A DNA stretch of 64,000 nt from Gaeumannomyces sp. JS-464. Its lineage: Eukaryota > Ascomycota > Sordariomycetes > Magnaporthales > Magnaporthaceae. The stretch is taken from assembly GCA_002197995.1 (NCBI GenBank), contig NGZR01000003.1, forward strand, positions 5,890,001-5,954,000. Direction: 5' to 3'. A program made the translations under genes and the position numbers. Positions 23,476 through 34,586 of this stretch are shown one piece after another; positions within the stretch are counted from its first letter, which is position 1, and each line of letters starts with the position of its first letter. Below the pieces are notes generated by a model that searched no databases, had not been told where the DNA came from, and saw nothing but the letters and a program-made list of their open reading frames with translations.

Positions 23476-26400
23476 AAGATGATACCTAGTTGAGCGCAGG
23501 TGTGCCCTAGCGCAGGATTCCAACGGCTGGTATGCTGGCTAGGCTGAGTGGATCGCTGCTGAAACGAGACGACACGCGAGTTGACAGTCAGGATTGGAGG
23601 AAGATCAATGGAGGGTTGATGGCGGGAGTCTTAAGCGTCGGATACCAGCATCGCACGCACAGACTGTTGCTTTTCTTTTCGTGCACGTTTTGCACTGTGT
23701 CTTGTTTGGGTGTGTGGCCCGTGCTCTTCGGCGCCCAGACCTAAATCCGGCAATTTGAGCCGTGGATAGGTGGGGTACCAGGCAACTTGCCAGTGTCGTG
23801 GTTGGCTGTTGGAGACAAGGCCAGGCCAGTCCCAGACATGTGCACAACACGAGGCCGCGTATGGGGGGACCTTCTGCTTCAGATTTAGAAAGGTCGGTTG
23901 ACCGCAGACCCATCCTTGGTCTTGGCCCGGAGCCCGCGAGCTCCGCTCTGTTCTGTGTTCTGTGCCGGGCGTCCCGCGAGCGCGGTTGCTGCGAACGACG
24001 TACACCGCTCGTTCCAGGGCATGGATGCCTTCCGCTCCCTTTCAGGCCATGACGAGGCGACAGGCTGTATATGCGAGGAGCTTCTTCCCGCCGAATATCT
24101 CATGCGTGCGCCGCGGTCTGAATCTCGGCTAGGCAGCCACCATCTCCCTTGCCGTCTCTGGAGGACTGTTTGCCAATTATAGAAGCGGGCATCGTGGATG
24201 GATGAGCGTTCCTGGAGGTACCTAGGTAGGTACCTGTAACTCTTGTTCAATGGTTAAACCGTCGTGCCGATCGAGACGTCTGGTCGTTGTCGCCCCTCCC
24301 CCGCCCTCGATGCCAGGCCGTTGAGGCGTCTGATGTCCAGTCTCACATCCCGAGTGTTTACGCCAGCTCAACCTTAAACGGCTCCCCACCAGGGCGGGCT
24401 AGATCCTTATGGGCAGTCTTCTTAAGCTTGATTTCAAGAAGAAAGGTATATCGATGTCGTTTGCGGCGGATGCAACGTGCACTGGGGCGTGGGATCTGGA
24501 TCTAATTAGAATGGAAACATGGGCTTAAATTACGCTTTATGATGAATTGTTAGGTCGGGGATTTTAGTTTAGTGCAAAGTTGTAGGTTATTGGACATCTG
24601 GATTACCAAGTCGTGAAATTGATATTGCCAAGCGATCGCCCGCCGCGTGCTGTTGGGGCAATCTGGAGAGAGCTGCCCCAAGATCCGCGTCGTGGCCTGA
24701 ACCGACGTCTTGGCAAGCCGCGACAGGCTGGGATGGTCAAGAGTCCTCGAGAGCCTAGACCAGTCACCCCATCCTTGTCACCAGAACGTGAGAAGAAAAA
24801 TCTGAAGAGGCCGCGTCAGGGTGGGTCAAGCCCGTGCATCAGTGGAGCCCAGAAAGCTTGTTTTAGGCTTGCCGTGTTGCGGCAACCCCAGCTGCGTCCC
24901 CGATCAGGAAGGCAACCGCCCCACCCTTGTCGTGTAACCGTTTCATCCTGGGCGTTCTCGGAGCCCCCGGTCTAAGTACCTAGTCCTGAAGCCCCCAGCT
25001 CTGGCCTATCATCATAGTCCCGATAACCCGAATCCTAGCCATAACGCCCTGATTTCTAACCCAACCCGAACTGTTCGCCCCTGCTACAAGCCCATGGAAA
25101 AACCTGCTTTCGGCGATTCTAACGGTGTGGGTCATATGGGGTTTTATTGTTGCCATGCAAAAAGGATGGGCGAACCTGGTCTCTTTCTCGACGTTGGCGA
25201 ATTGGGTTGCGGGGCTGGGGGCTCTGGGTACGCAGACCGGGGGTCTTTGGGTGCTGCAAGCGCGCGCTCCTGACTTGCCAGGGGGGCAGCACCACTCTGG
25301 CGGCGCCGCCACGGCCATGTCACACTAGTCAGCTAAAACATTTGGGGGAGTAAACGCCGAACCACTGCGGATATTGTATTGGCCCCTGTTTCCGTTCTTT
25401 TGCCTCTCTACGTTCTAGGCCCTGCGGTTGGGCGCTCGGGCCAGGCGTGCAGATCTGCGACAGACATTGTCGTTGGTTGTGACAGGTAGGCACCCCCTAG
25501 GTTGCACAGGTGCGCAATACGTCTTCTCTTTGCATTGGCCAATGGCCCCTTGCCTTGGTCGATGGGCTGGCTCCCTTGACGACGAGCAAGATGCGCCCGC
25601 CTCCTGCGGTGTGCGTCGCGAGATGATCCGCGCGCCAGGTTTGAGCTTCCTGGTTGGGCGGCCATGCAACCGTGGCAGGATAGCCTCCATCTCAGGACAG
25701 GACTCCCTATCCATGCCACAGCCGAGATTCATCTCTCTCGACTATACATTGGAAGCCAGACCAGGATAACCATGAATGGCGCCTAAATCACTCAGACCGG
25801 ACGAGCAGATACCGGTTGGGCAAGTGCTATTGTTGCTATCGTCGTGCGCACGAGGGGAAATAAGGTTGAACAGGGCTAATGGCGGGAATCTCAGCTTCCG
25901 TCTGTGCCATGGGCCGACGCGCGTCACTTGAGCCTCCTCCACGCATAATGCGACATTTTATAACAAACAAACCCACGTCACAAGCATTAACATGTACATG
26001 CCGCATGACTTCCTTGTGCAGAGCCTCCATTCAAAAGTAGGAACCTGACTGACTGACAGGAGGCGGATGGAGTCAGCAGTTCGCGATCCACCTCCGCACA
26101 ATCTATGAACGGATTTTGGCTGTCGAAGTGTCTAGACCGCGACGGTGGATCTGCCCGCCACGGGCGAGGATACCACGCGAAATTTCCCTTGCCCTGTGCA
26201 CTCAAGCTCTGCTTGGCGCGGGACAAGGAAAATCACTCAAAGAAAAAAAAAACACGCAATAACCAGTCAGGATTGCGCCTCACAACCCCGGATATGGTTT
26301 CAGCAGCAATTCCCACGGTCGCCGCGGGCGTCGCTGGCTGGTCCCTGACTCGCCATGCACTCCCCATGTTTCTGGAAAGGCCGGGCCAGGCCCTGAAGAC

Positions 26401-26659
26401 CCTGTGGCTGGTTTGGCCACACCTCTTTACGGCCTGGCAGGGGTGGGACGGCCGTCCGCGGCTCCCAGCTGCGAGGGGGCGGCCTGCTCAGAGGCCTGGC
26501 GCATCCGGCCTGGCCATTGGCAGGGCCCCCTGGACCTGGAAACGCTTAGCCGAAAGATAGACCGCCGACGTCAGGGGGTGCGCCTTACTGGGTTTGTGCG
26601 CGCGATATGAGGCAGGGGAAGGGCCGTGAGAGACTGTGTGTGGTGCCGCCACACTCGAT

Positions 26660-26682
26660 CCCCCCCCCCCCCCCCCCCCCCC
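26660..26682. repeat. Poly-C tract (C23)
   Basis: Twenty-three consecutive C about 300 bp upstream of the ATG of the repeat-protein gene and about 110 bp upstream of its TATA-like box. Confidence 0.85.
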
Positions 26683-26794
26683 GTCGAAATTTCACATTTC
26701 CTACCGAGGCGACGGCTGGTCTGGGGTAGGGGGAGGGTCGGATGCGACCACTCTGGGGTGGCCATTGCCGTGTAGCCGCGATGGAGCCAAGGTC

Positions 26795-26800
26795 TATAAG
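26795..26800 (+). promoter_or_regulatory. TATA-like box and CT-rich leader
   Basis: TATAAG at 26795, 181 bp before the ATG at 26976, followed by a strongly pyrimidine-rich leader (TCTTCTCCCATCTCTCC and similar). CT-rich leaders are typical of highly expressed fungal genes. Confidence 0.45.
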
Positions 26801-26975
26801 ACTCTAGATCTTCTCCCATCTCTCCATCATCTTGAGCCCTTCTCTCCAAGCCTCTCGTTCCCATTCCTGCTGGGCACGAATACCTTCTTTTCTCTCCTCC
26901 CACTTTTTTGTCTTTCCTTTTGGGTTTCATCCTACCATTCGCTCGCTGCCGGTCAGCATCCATCATATTTTCAAG

Positions 26976-28125
26976 ATGCACGTTCCTTCTTTTATCCAGC
27001 TCGTCGTCACTGGTTTGGTCGCCACCTCGACCGTTGCCAGCTTTGGTCTGACGGGTCCCACTGGGCTTGCCCGCCGCCATGTTGTAGGTTGCTACCTATT
27101 GTTTCTGCCATCTACATGACCGAATCCACGGCAACTAACATCAGATAACTACAGGGTGCTCTGCTTGTCCTCGCCGCCCCGGCCCTAGCCGCCCCTGCTG
27201 CCGGCCCTAGCAAGGCTGATATCACTATCCGTGATCTCGAGGAGGAGGAGGAGGGTTCCGGCCTTGAAGCCCGGGACCCGCAGAGGAAGAAGAGCGCAAG
27301 AACCGCAAGAAGAAGAACCGGAAGAACAAGAAGGCCAAAGCCGGCAAGGCTGCCGCCCGCCGTGACATCAGCGCCGATGTGACCGAGACCAAAGAGGCCA
27401 CCATCGGTATCCGCGAGCTTCCCGAGGTCTCCGAGGTTTCTGAGGTCGATACCCGATCGACCGAGGAGGGTGAAGAGGGTTCCGGCCTCGAAGCCCGGGA
27501 CCCGCAGAGGAAGAAGAAGCGCAAGAACCGCAAGAAGAAGAACCGGAAGAACAAGAAGGCCAAGGCCGGCAAGGCTGCCGCCCGCCGTGATCTCTCTGCG
27601 GCCGAGGAGCCTGTCGATGAGGTCTCGGCTCTTCATCACGACGAGTCCGCCACCGAGGAGGTCGCGGACATCGAAGCCCGTGACCCGCAGCGCAAGAAGA
27701 ACCGCAAGAAGAAGAACCGCAAGAACAAGAAGGCAAAGGCCGGCAAAGCGGCCGCCCGTCGCGATCTGGTCGACGCGGTCGCCGCCGAGATCGAGGCTCG
27801 CGACGTCTCCGCCCTCCACCACGACGAGTCCGAGGCTGCTGAGGCCGACGCCGCCGAGCTTGAGGCCCGCGACCCGCAGCGCAAGAAGAACCGCAAGAAG
27901 AAGAACCGCAAGAACAAGAAGGCAAAGGCCGCCAAAGCGGCCGCCCGTCGCGATCTGGTCGACGCGGTCGCCGATGAGGTCTCGGCTCTTCATCACGACG
28001 AGTCCGCCACCGAGGAGGTCGCGGACATCGAAGCCCGTGACCCGCAGCGCAAGAAGAACCGGAAGAAGAAGAACCGCAAGAACAAGAAGGCAAAGGCCGC
28101 CGCCCGTCGCGACCTTGTTGTTTGA
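26976..28125 (+). CDS. Secreted tandem-repeat protein with alternating acidic and Lys/Arg-rich modules (KEP-like candidate)
   Basis: Exon 1 (26976–27083) encodes MHVPSFIQLVVTGLVATSTV, a signal-peptide-like start; a 71-bp intron (GTAGGT, branch CTAAC, ACAG) is followed by exon 2 (27155–28125), which opens with a second hydrophobic stretch (GALLVLAAPALAAPA). The rest is five repeats, each EARDPQRKK, then a Lys/Arg/Asn block (KKNRKNKKAKA), then AAARRD, separated by acidic spacers containing VSALHHDES. A one-base slip in repeat 1 (AAGAAGAGCGC at 27287–27295 against AAGAAGAAGCGC in repeat 2) must be repaired to read through; the full product is then 359 residues. RR and RKK sites bracket each acidic spacer, which suits Kex2-type processing. 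Codon choice is strongly biased (AAG, GCC, CGC), implying high expression. No known enzymatic domain. Function unknown; alternatives are a polybasic surface or nucleic-acid-binding protein. Confidence 0.75.
27229..28122 (+). repeat. Five in-frame tandem repeats
   Basis: Repeat units begin at EARDPQ, at about 27266, 27488, 27677, 27863 and 28034. The 89 bases 27616–27704 are identical to 27973–28061, an offset of 357 bp (two units). Units 3 and 4 (27682–27784 and 27871–27973) differ at one base over about 100. This indicates very recent unequal crossover or conversion. The last unit lacks one AGK/AAK triplet before AAARRD. Confidence 0.9.
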
Positions 28126-28931
28126 GCGGGGCGCTGGCTCTGGCTTTCAAGATCCTCATGGCCGTCGGATGAGTGGTCGATGTCTCCTTTTGTTGCCCTC
28201 CTTTTGTGACGGTCAAATCTTATAATTACCTTTCGACTTTTTCTTCTTTTTTTTTTCTTACTTTGTTCGCCCCTGGTCGGTTGTTAGCGGTGGAGGTTCG
28301 TGCTTTTTGAATTTTTTTTTTGGTGGACAGTCATGGCTGGAGACAAGACGCTGCGGACTACGCCAAAGTCGAGTCGGGCCTTTCCTTGGCTGCGGTAGTA
28401 CAAGTAGCGAAATCCAAACTGGAAGTTGGGCTTCATGATTTCTCTGTGCTTGCTCATTGTGAAATTTGCATTGTGGATGTGCTCCTTTGGCGAAATTCCA
28501 GTTTTGCCTCGACCGACTCCTGTGCATTGGCCACAGGGTCAGAATGATGCGAGAAGAGGAATGAGGGGACGAGAATGGTGACGACTTTGGAAATTCTGAT
28601 TGTGGATAGTTATCTCGGAGTTAATAAACTAAGAAGTTGTAAAACTCTGTCTTTCCCTTCATCTATCGAAGTTTGGGGCGAACGAACTTTGTCGCCCATC
28701 TCGTGACTCTCTACAGCTGCGCCGCGCTATCTTCCAACCTGGAGTGCAGGGGCAGATAATTCCGCGCCCTGGCTCGGCTACAATGATCACTGATATTTAA
28801 GCGAAGGCGATTGGCGTGAATCGTCGATTATTTGGGAGTTCATCGAATTATGGCTAAATGGGAGACAAAAAAGATTTGGAATCTTTGTAGTATGTTTTGT
28901 CATGGCCCCAGTCCTCTTGTCTACCTATTGT
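28126..28931. other. Spacer between convergent genes
   Basis: Contains 3' ends of the repeat-protein gene and the flavin oxidase. T-rich in the left part (TTCTTCTTTTTTTTTTCTTA). No exon seen. Confidence 0.45.
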
Positions 28932-30750
28932 TTAGTAAACCCCAATAATCTCGCCGACGACGCTGCGGAAAACGCCCTTGGGATCAAACTTTTCCCTGAT
29001 GTCTTTGAAGCGACGCAGGTACTGTAAATGTGGAGCAAGAGTTAGCGCCGGTGTCATGATTCGGCCTCCGCGACACGTTCATAAAAAGAGGGCGACGGGA
29101 AGGAAGAAATGCTCACGTTAGGGTCCAGGTGCTTGACCGACTGCCTCAGAACATCACGCGTGTTCTTGGTCCAATGGGGCCGGACAGGGAACTCGTCGAT
29201 CAGGGTCTTTGCCAGGTTGGCGTAGAAGGGCTCGTTGAAGCGCTTCTTGTCGCCCCAGCTCGGCTGGAACGAAGGGAAGTCGAACATGATGACACCTTTG
29301 GACCAGTCGACGCCGTCCGAGGTGTTGTAGGTGCCCTGGCCCAGGAAGTCAAAGTAGGGCTTGCCAAACTTGATGTTGATGCCGCTGCGGTAGGTGGACG
29401 TCATGACGATCCCCTTCTTGAGCTCGGCGTCGAAGAGCTCGCGCGCGCGCTTCAGCAGCTTGTTGGCCATGGTGACGGGCACGGCCAGCTCCAGGGTCAG
29501 GCCGCGCATGCCGTGCTCCCACTGGGGCTTCTGATCAGGGTAGAGACCACCGATCAGGACGTCGTAGTTCCATCCATACACGGGCCATTTCTCAATGGGC
29601 TTGTTGGTGGTCTTCTCGCGGAAGTTGGGCTTCTCCCACTGGCCAAAGAAAATCTCCTCCGCCAGCATGTTGGAGGTGGCAAAGATCTTGCCGCTTTCCA
29701 GGATGGTCTTGGCGGCGACGGCCTCGATATCCGTGATGGAGAAGGTGTTTTGGAAGCCCTGCTGCTCGGTCGAGTTGGTCGGGACAACGTCGTAGTAACG
29801 CTGGTGGAACTTGCGCTTGTACGGCCACCACTGACAAGGAGAATCATGTTAGATGGGCGACGGAAAGGGGGGCATCAATGTCGCTTACCCAGAGGTTGGC
29901 AGTCGCATAAGGGGCGATAAGTCCGTAGATGTCGCCGTTCAGGACTTCATCTTCGCTCAAACTGGATCAGGCATCATAGTAAGCATCGAGAGTGGAAAGT
30001 AGAACGAAAGACCATTGCACGAAACAGGAATACGCACGTCTTTTGCATGGCGTACAGCTTGCTGTCGGGGTAGACACGCATTTTAATCCTCGCAATGATG
30101 CCGAGCAGGCCCAGGGAGGTCGAAGCAGCAAACCACTCATCGTCCTGCTGCTCGCGCTTGACGACGCGGATGTCTCCATTGCCGTCGATGATGTGCAGCT
30201 CGATGGCGGCGGCACCAACCATGGCGTCCTCCCTGATGGAGGACCGGTGTGCGCCCATGGCAATGCTGCCGCCAAGGGAGATGTTCCAGTTTACCAGGGC
30301 GTAGTTGACAGACTGGATAAAAATGAGATACACATCAGCAACTGATCTGTGACAGCGTGCTGTCGTCTTGCTTCCGACTTACCGCGCCCCGGTTGTGGAG
30401 CCACTCAGCGAGCTGGAAAAAGGTGACACCGCCTCGATCATGACGGAGCCGCCCACGAGGTCGAGATCGTAGATGCGCGAGACCTCCTCGGTGCGGATGA
30501 TGACGGTGTCCTCGTCGCTGCACTGCGTGTCGTACCACATGTGGCCCTTGCCCGCGGCGCGCACACGCTTGCCGGCCGCGACGGCCTGCTTGACCAGAGC
30601 CGCCATATCCTCGACGCTAGTAGCGTTATGCACCTCGGAGACGTTGTGGCACGCCGGGTAGCCGGGGCCGTCGAACGTGTTCCACTCGAAGGCCGAGGCG
30701 GCCCCGCCAAGGGCGAGGGCCGAGGTGAGGACGGAGGCGAGTGACAACAT
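28932..30750 (-). CDS. Secreted FAD oxidase, D-arabinono-1,4-lactone oxidase (ALO) type, 5 exons
   Basis: Exons 30750–30383, 30312–30038, 29961–29889, 29830–29117 and 29021–28932 have GT–AG introns of 70, 76, 58 and 95 bp. With one base restored at 30429–30430 the product is 506 residues. It starts with a signal peptide (MLSLASVLTSALALGGAASA). The FAD_binding_4 domain follows, with GKRVRAAGKGHMWYD in the position of the usual GxGHS. LGGSIAMGAHRSS and TSLGLLGIIARIKMRVYP come next. The ALO domain runs from WPYKRK to the C-terminal PHWTKN, the family's conserved PHWxK-type motif. The family oxidises sugar-1,4-lactones or related polyols with O2, giving H2O2. The slip reads EAVSPFSS in the raw frame and EAGVTFFQLAEWLHNRGA after repair. 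A TATATT element lies near 30908–30914. Confidence 0.85.
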
Positions 30751-31765
30751 CTTGCCTGTGGGGGATCCCGAGGGATGCCAACTACAACGAGCAGTGACTC
30801 TTTCTCCTGCTTGGCGCAAGAGTGGTGAGGTGGTCAGGCTGCAAGAGGGTGAGAGAGAAGGGGAGGACACAGAGAAAGCCTTGAGGGAACGAGGCACGGC
30901 GCGCGTGAATATAAGCACCCAAGAGCCGGACGAAAAATATCTTGTGTGGTGACGGCAGTGGAGCTGCTGCAGGGACACGGTGCCTCGTGAGCTGGTGTTG
31001 CGCCTAGAGCTTGCCCGAGGCAGCGTCGCAGCCGCGGCTTCTTCATCGTACAACGCTCCGCGTAAAGCGAGTTGCCAAGGCAGGACGACATGTGGTGGGC
31101 AGATGTCACGTCAAGCGGTGGTATGGAGAAGGTATGGCAATATCACGTATCCGGGTCTTAGTCTTGTTCTCCAGCAAAAATGCTAGCTTGTGGAGCCGGC
31201 ACACAGGACTTGCTGAACCCATCGTCATCAAAGTTGGGGGTGAAGGCCCACTTGATTGGTGCGGGGGTTACATTGAAGGACTGGTATAGGGCTTGGCGAT
31301 CGACGTTATTGCCCAATGCTCGGCTTCTCAAATGCTTGGGCGCTTCGGAAAGGAGACGGCCATTACGGCGGTGCGGGGAGGGTCCTGGGAAGTATACGCT
31401 TTACGTTGGAGAGACACATCCTGTGACTCTCTGCTTATTGCAGCGACCATGAATGGACTCCAAATGTGGGGGATCTTTCGCGACGGGTTCCTGCGTATTG
31501 TCTAGGATCGTGTTGGGAGGCGACTTGCCCGACTAGGCAATTTCTACCTGAGGCACCAAACGGTGTGGCTTGCAGTTTGGTGTTTGGCTGAGGCGTGTTT
31601 TTTCTTCTTTTTTTTTTCGCCTTACGTAACAACATCGGTCCACACATCGCATGAGCTTGGTACAAGGATTGCCCGCAGGTTCATCAAATTTCAACCACTC
31701 CATCAGCTCCCTGAGCTGCATACACCTACCCTGGCGCATCGCTTCACTGCCAGAGGCTTGAAGTC
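30751..31765. other. Spacer between divergent genes
   Basis: Promoter region shared by the flavin oxidase (minus) and the zinc-finger gene (plus). No exon seen. Confidence 0.45.
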
Positions 31766-32746
31766 ATGGCCAAGAAGGACGACACGCAGGCTATCGGCCG
31801 TCTCGGGCACTGCACGATATGCAGGTCGGCTATCCCGAAAGGCATCAGCCCCAAGAAGCACGCCAAAACTCATACAAAATGCGAGGCCTGCCTCGAGCAA
31901 TTCGGCAACCACGCAGTGCTGCTCGCTCACCAGCGCAATGCCAACCATTGCTACTGTCCAGGATGCGATCTCCACTTCCGCAGCAGGCAGATGCACATCC
32001 GGCACCTCCGCTTCCCGCCCGAGGCGTACAAGCAATTCCGGGCCAAAAATGCCGAGGCCACGGGCAAGGACCCGGGCTCGGAGCCAGCAGTGTGGCGCGG
32101 CCACGGCGACCACGAGTGCGGGAAATGCCACCGCGACTACCCGGACGCGCAAATGCTGCGTTGCCACTGCTGTGACTGTGACAAGGTCTACCGCACCGAA
32201 GTGGGCCTGAACAGCCATCTTGCCCGCGACCCCAAACACGCAGCGGACAAGTCGGAGACGGAAAAGGCTGCCATAATGCGCCGGCACTCGTGCCCTATCT
32301 GTCTCGAGGCGTTCCAGAAGCTCAAGGAGCTCCGCAAACACATCCGCGCAGAGCACGCGATGGTCCGCTGTCCTCTTGGCTGCGGTGAAGGCTTCTCGGC
32401 ACCTCAGGATATGTTGTCCCACTGGCATCTTGGCCGGTGCATTCCCGCCATGTCCTCGCGTGGCGCCGCTCACGCAGCCGAAGCGCCCAGCTGCAGTACC
32501 TACGATGATGCGCAGATGGGAGGCGTCGATCAAGTTGACGACGGAGCGCAACAGTGGATTATAGGGCTGTTCGAAGAGGCGATACGCCGGGAGCGGGCGG
32601 TGGACGAGGTCGCCGACATCATGCAGAGGTTGCAGTTGTTGCCGACTGAAGAGCCTGGAGATGTTGGGGGCATGATGTTGTTCCTGAGGACAAGGGCGAC
32701 ACGCCTCAACGAACAGTCGTCGACCTCTCTCGCCACCGTAAACTGA
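31766..32746 (+). CDS. C2H2-type multi-zinc-finger protein, intronless
   Basis: Complete 326-residue frame. Successive Cys/His pairs are visible: CTICRSAIPKGISPKKHAKTH, CEACLEQFGNHAVLLAHQ, CPGCDLHFRSRQMHIRHL, CGKCHRDYPDAQMLRCHCC, CDKVYRTEVGLNSHL, CPICLEAFQKLKELRKHIRAEH and CPLGCGEGFSAPQDMLSHW. Several fingers depart from consensus spacing. The C-terminal third is acidic and lacks fingers. The first ATG in frame is used (GTCATGGCCAAG). It is likely nuclear and nucleic-acid binding; no target can be inferred. Frame and codon use are clean, with no sign of indels. Confidence 0.82.
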   Translation: MAKKDDTQAIGRLGHCTICRSAIPKGISPKKHAKTHTKCEACLEQFGNHAVLLAHQRNANHCYCPGCDLHFRSRQMHIRHLRFPPEAYKQFRAKNAEATGKDPGSEPAVWRGHGDHECGKCHRDYPDAQMLRCHCCDCDKVYRTEVGLNSHLARDPKHAADKSETEKAAIMRRHSCPICLEAFQKLKELRKHIRAEHAMVRCPLGCGEGFSAPQDMLSHWHLGRCIPAMSSRGAAHAAEAPSCSTYDDAQMGGVDQVDDGAQQWIIGLFEEAIRRERAVDEVADIMQRLQLLPTEEPGDVGGMMLFLRTRATRLNEQSSTSLATVN

Positions 32747-33524
32747 TTTGGCGGGCCAAGGCACTCCATCAGCGAATGAACTGCTCTGCTCCCTGAGTGG
32801 CTACATCCGGCTCCAACTCTTATGGCCAGTCCTCTGACCTATCCGAATGCAGGAATGTGTGCTCGTGGGTGAGTTCCGAGTTTCCCAGATCATTTTCTCT
32901 AGACTCCAACAACATGGGCGGCACGAGCTAATCAGAAACTCCAGGGACCAGGCCGGCGAGCTGGCGTACTTTAATTTCCTCCAACCTACACCTCTTAGGT
33001 CCAATGTCAACCACTGACCCGACAAGCCTACTTTCTGGAATCCAGGCGGTGTAAGAGGAACAAGTCGGGTGGCATGGAAACGGCGATTACGTCAAGATTG
33101 GGAACATTTATCTCCACGAGGTGCATTAAATGGCATCACGACAGCCCTGTTCGATTCCGCTCATCGGAGCCCGAATATGTCGCACCGGCGCGCTTCCCAG
33201 CAAGGATGCCGGAATCGGATGTTGAAGCCGACGCCAGCCGTTCCTGCCCTTGTCCACCCCCGCAATCATCATGGCATCTACATAATGCTGTCGATTGACC
33301 CAGACACTGTGTGCTTCGTGGGGGTCTTGAATCCTGAGGAACAGCGTCAGTTTCGAAACACAACGCGCTGCTAGTCAGCCAATCGGCATGCTTGTAATAC
33401 AGATAGCTCCCCATGTGTATATAAAACCTTTAGCCATCCAAACATTCGCCCAGGTTTTCTCTCGACCGCAACTTCAAAAAAGAACCTCATCTGCAAACAT
33501 TACACATTATACATTACACACATC
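32747..33524. other. Spacer with SDR promoter
   Basis: No exon recognised. It contains the TATA element at 33418–33426 and a short leader rich in ACATTACACA direct repeats just before the SDR ATG. Confidence 0.5.
33418..33426 (+). promoter_or_regulatory. TATA box of the SDR gene
   Basis: TATATAAAA about 100 bp upstream of the SDR start codon; the best TATA match in the window. Confidence 0.55.
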
Positions 33525-34286
33525 ATGCCAGTGTACTGCGTTACCGGCACGAACCGGGGGCTTGGCCTCGAGTTTGTCCGTCAACTCGCTCTCCAGGGGT
33601 CCAACACCATTTTGGCTACGACCCGTTCCCTCGGCTCGGACCTCACCGACCTGCGTGCCGCCGCGGCCCCGTCCGCCGCAAACGTGCACGTGCTCGAGTG
33701 CGACACCGGCAACGAGCAGTCCGTGGCGGCCTTCGCCACCGCCGCCAGCAAGGCCCTCTCCGGCGGCCCGGGCGCGCAGCCCGCCAAGATCGACTACCTC
33801 ATCAACAACGCCGCCGTCAACCTGCACGTGGAGCAGTCGTCCCTGGACCTCGCCGCGCCGGTGCTGGCCGAGACGCTCCGCGTCAACGTGGCGGGGCCGC
33901 AGCAGACGGTGGCGCGGCTGCACGCGGCGGGCCTGCTGGCCGAGGGCGTGCGCGTCGTCAACATCTCGTCGGGCCTCGGGTCCATCGCCGAGGCGGTGGC
34001 CGACGGCGACGCGTCGGACGAGCCCAGCTGCGCGTACCGCGTGTCCAAGGCGGCGCTGAACATGCTGTCGGTGCAGCAGAGCCACGACCTTCGGAACCTG
34101 GGCGGGCTCAAGAAGGCCGTCGTCGTCGCCGTGGACCCCGGATGGGTCCAGACTCGGATGGGAGGGCCCGAGGCCGCCTTGACGCCGGAGCAGAGTGTCG
34201 GGGCGATATTGAAGTTCATCGGTGGACTAGGGGATGCGGACAACAGCGGGTTCTTTCAGTATGATGGCAAGAAGAAGGAGTGGTGA
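33525..34286 (+). CDS. Short-chain dehydrogenase/reductase (SDR), intronless
   Basis: Complete 253-residue classical SDR. The cofactor loop is TGTNRGLG, a TGxxxGxG variant; LECDTGNE follows the third strand; NNAA lies at about 90; NISSG carries the catalytic Ser; and YRVSKAALN is the YxxxK pair. The C-terminal VDPGWVQTRMGG is typical of C-factor or carbonyl-reductase-like fungal SDRs, which usually use NADP(H). The substrate is unknown. The start ATG follows ATCATGCC. No neighbour suggests a biosynthetic cluster. The central part is very GC-rich but free of indels. Confidence 0.92.
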   Translation: MPVYCVTGTNRGLGLEFVRQLALQGSNTILATTRSLGSDLTDLRAAAAPSAANVHVLECDTGNEQSVAAFATAASKALSGGPGAQPAKIDYLINNAAVNLHVEQSSLDLAAPVLAETLRVNVAGPQQTVARLHAAGLLAEGVRVVNISSGLGSIAEAVADGDASDEPSCAYRVSKAALNMLSVQQSHDLRNLGGLKKAVVVAVDPGWVQTRMGGPEAALTPEQSVGAILKFIGGLGDADNSGFFQYDGKKKEW

Positions 34287-34346
34287 TTCTGGGTTATGTA
34301 GGAGAACGACGTGGTCTATCGACCCTCTGAATTGGATTGGAATTAC

Positions 34347-34586
34347 CTACCTATTCGTCGGCACCATTTCCATAATCTCCATTGTTTTTTTCTTACGTCT
34401 GGCCTCCAGGATTCCAAGTATGAGGCCAGCAACGCCAATCAGAGTGCCCACGATACCGAACACGATGGTAACCGTAACGCTTGTGTCAATCTGAGGGCTT
34501 GGCTGGGACGGTACGCTTGACTGGGGCAAGGCTTCGGTCGTAGAACGATCGGCAATGATGCCCCTAAGGAAGGCACGGGCAATCAT
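34347..34586 (-). CDS. Small single-pass membrane ORF
   Basis: 79 residues from ATG at 34586. After a Ser/Pro/Thr-rich stretch there is one strong helix, VTVTIVFGIVGTLIGVAGLI, then LGILEARRKKK. The layout (short tail, helix containing FGI[VL]GTL[IL], basic stop-transfer) matches the ORF at 36682–37131, so the two may be paralogues. It could also be the last exon of a longer gene; no upstream exon is identified. Function unknown. Confidence 0.4.
   Translation of the reverse strand: MIARAFLRGIIADRSTTEALPQSSVPSQPSPQIDTSVTVTIVFGIVGTLIGVAGLILGILEARRKKKTMEIMEMVPTNR

Larger units (their letters stand above)
23476..26975. other. 3.5-kb spacer
   Basis: No exon series recognised. It includes a direct AGGTACCTAGGTAGGTACCT palindrome-rich motif near 24215–24236 and the promoter of the repeat-protein gene at its right end. 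Confidence 0.4.

Noticed and set aside
24215..24236. CCTAGGTAGGTACC-type motif as an element boundary
   Set aside because: Short AGGTACCT/CCTAGG words are scattered through the window and no flanking repeat structure was found.
27112..27996. Leu/Val-rich minus-strand repeat frame (294 codons) that looks like a membrane protein
   Set aside because: It is the complement of the Lys/Glu-rich repeats; the plus-strand gene has signal peptide, intron and codon bias.
8897..28125. A dikaritin/ustiloxin-like RiPP cluster, because an S41 peptidase and a repeat precursor occur in one window
   Set aside because: They are 15 kb apart with unrelated genes between, no DUF3328 (UstY-type) protein or tailoring oxidase sits next to the repeat gene, and the repeats lack the usual short core with Tyr.
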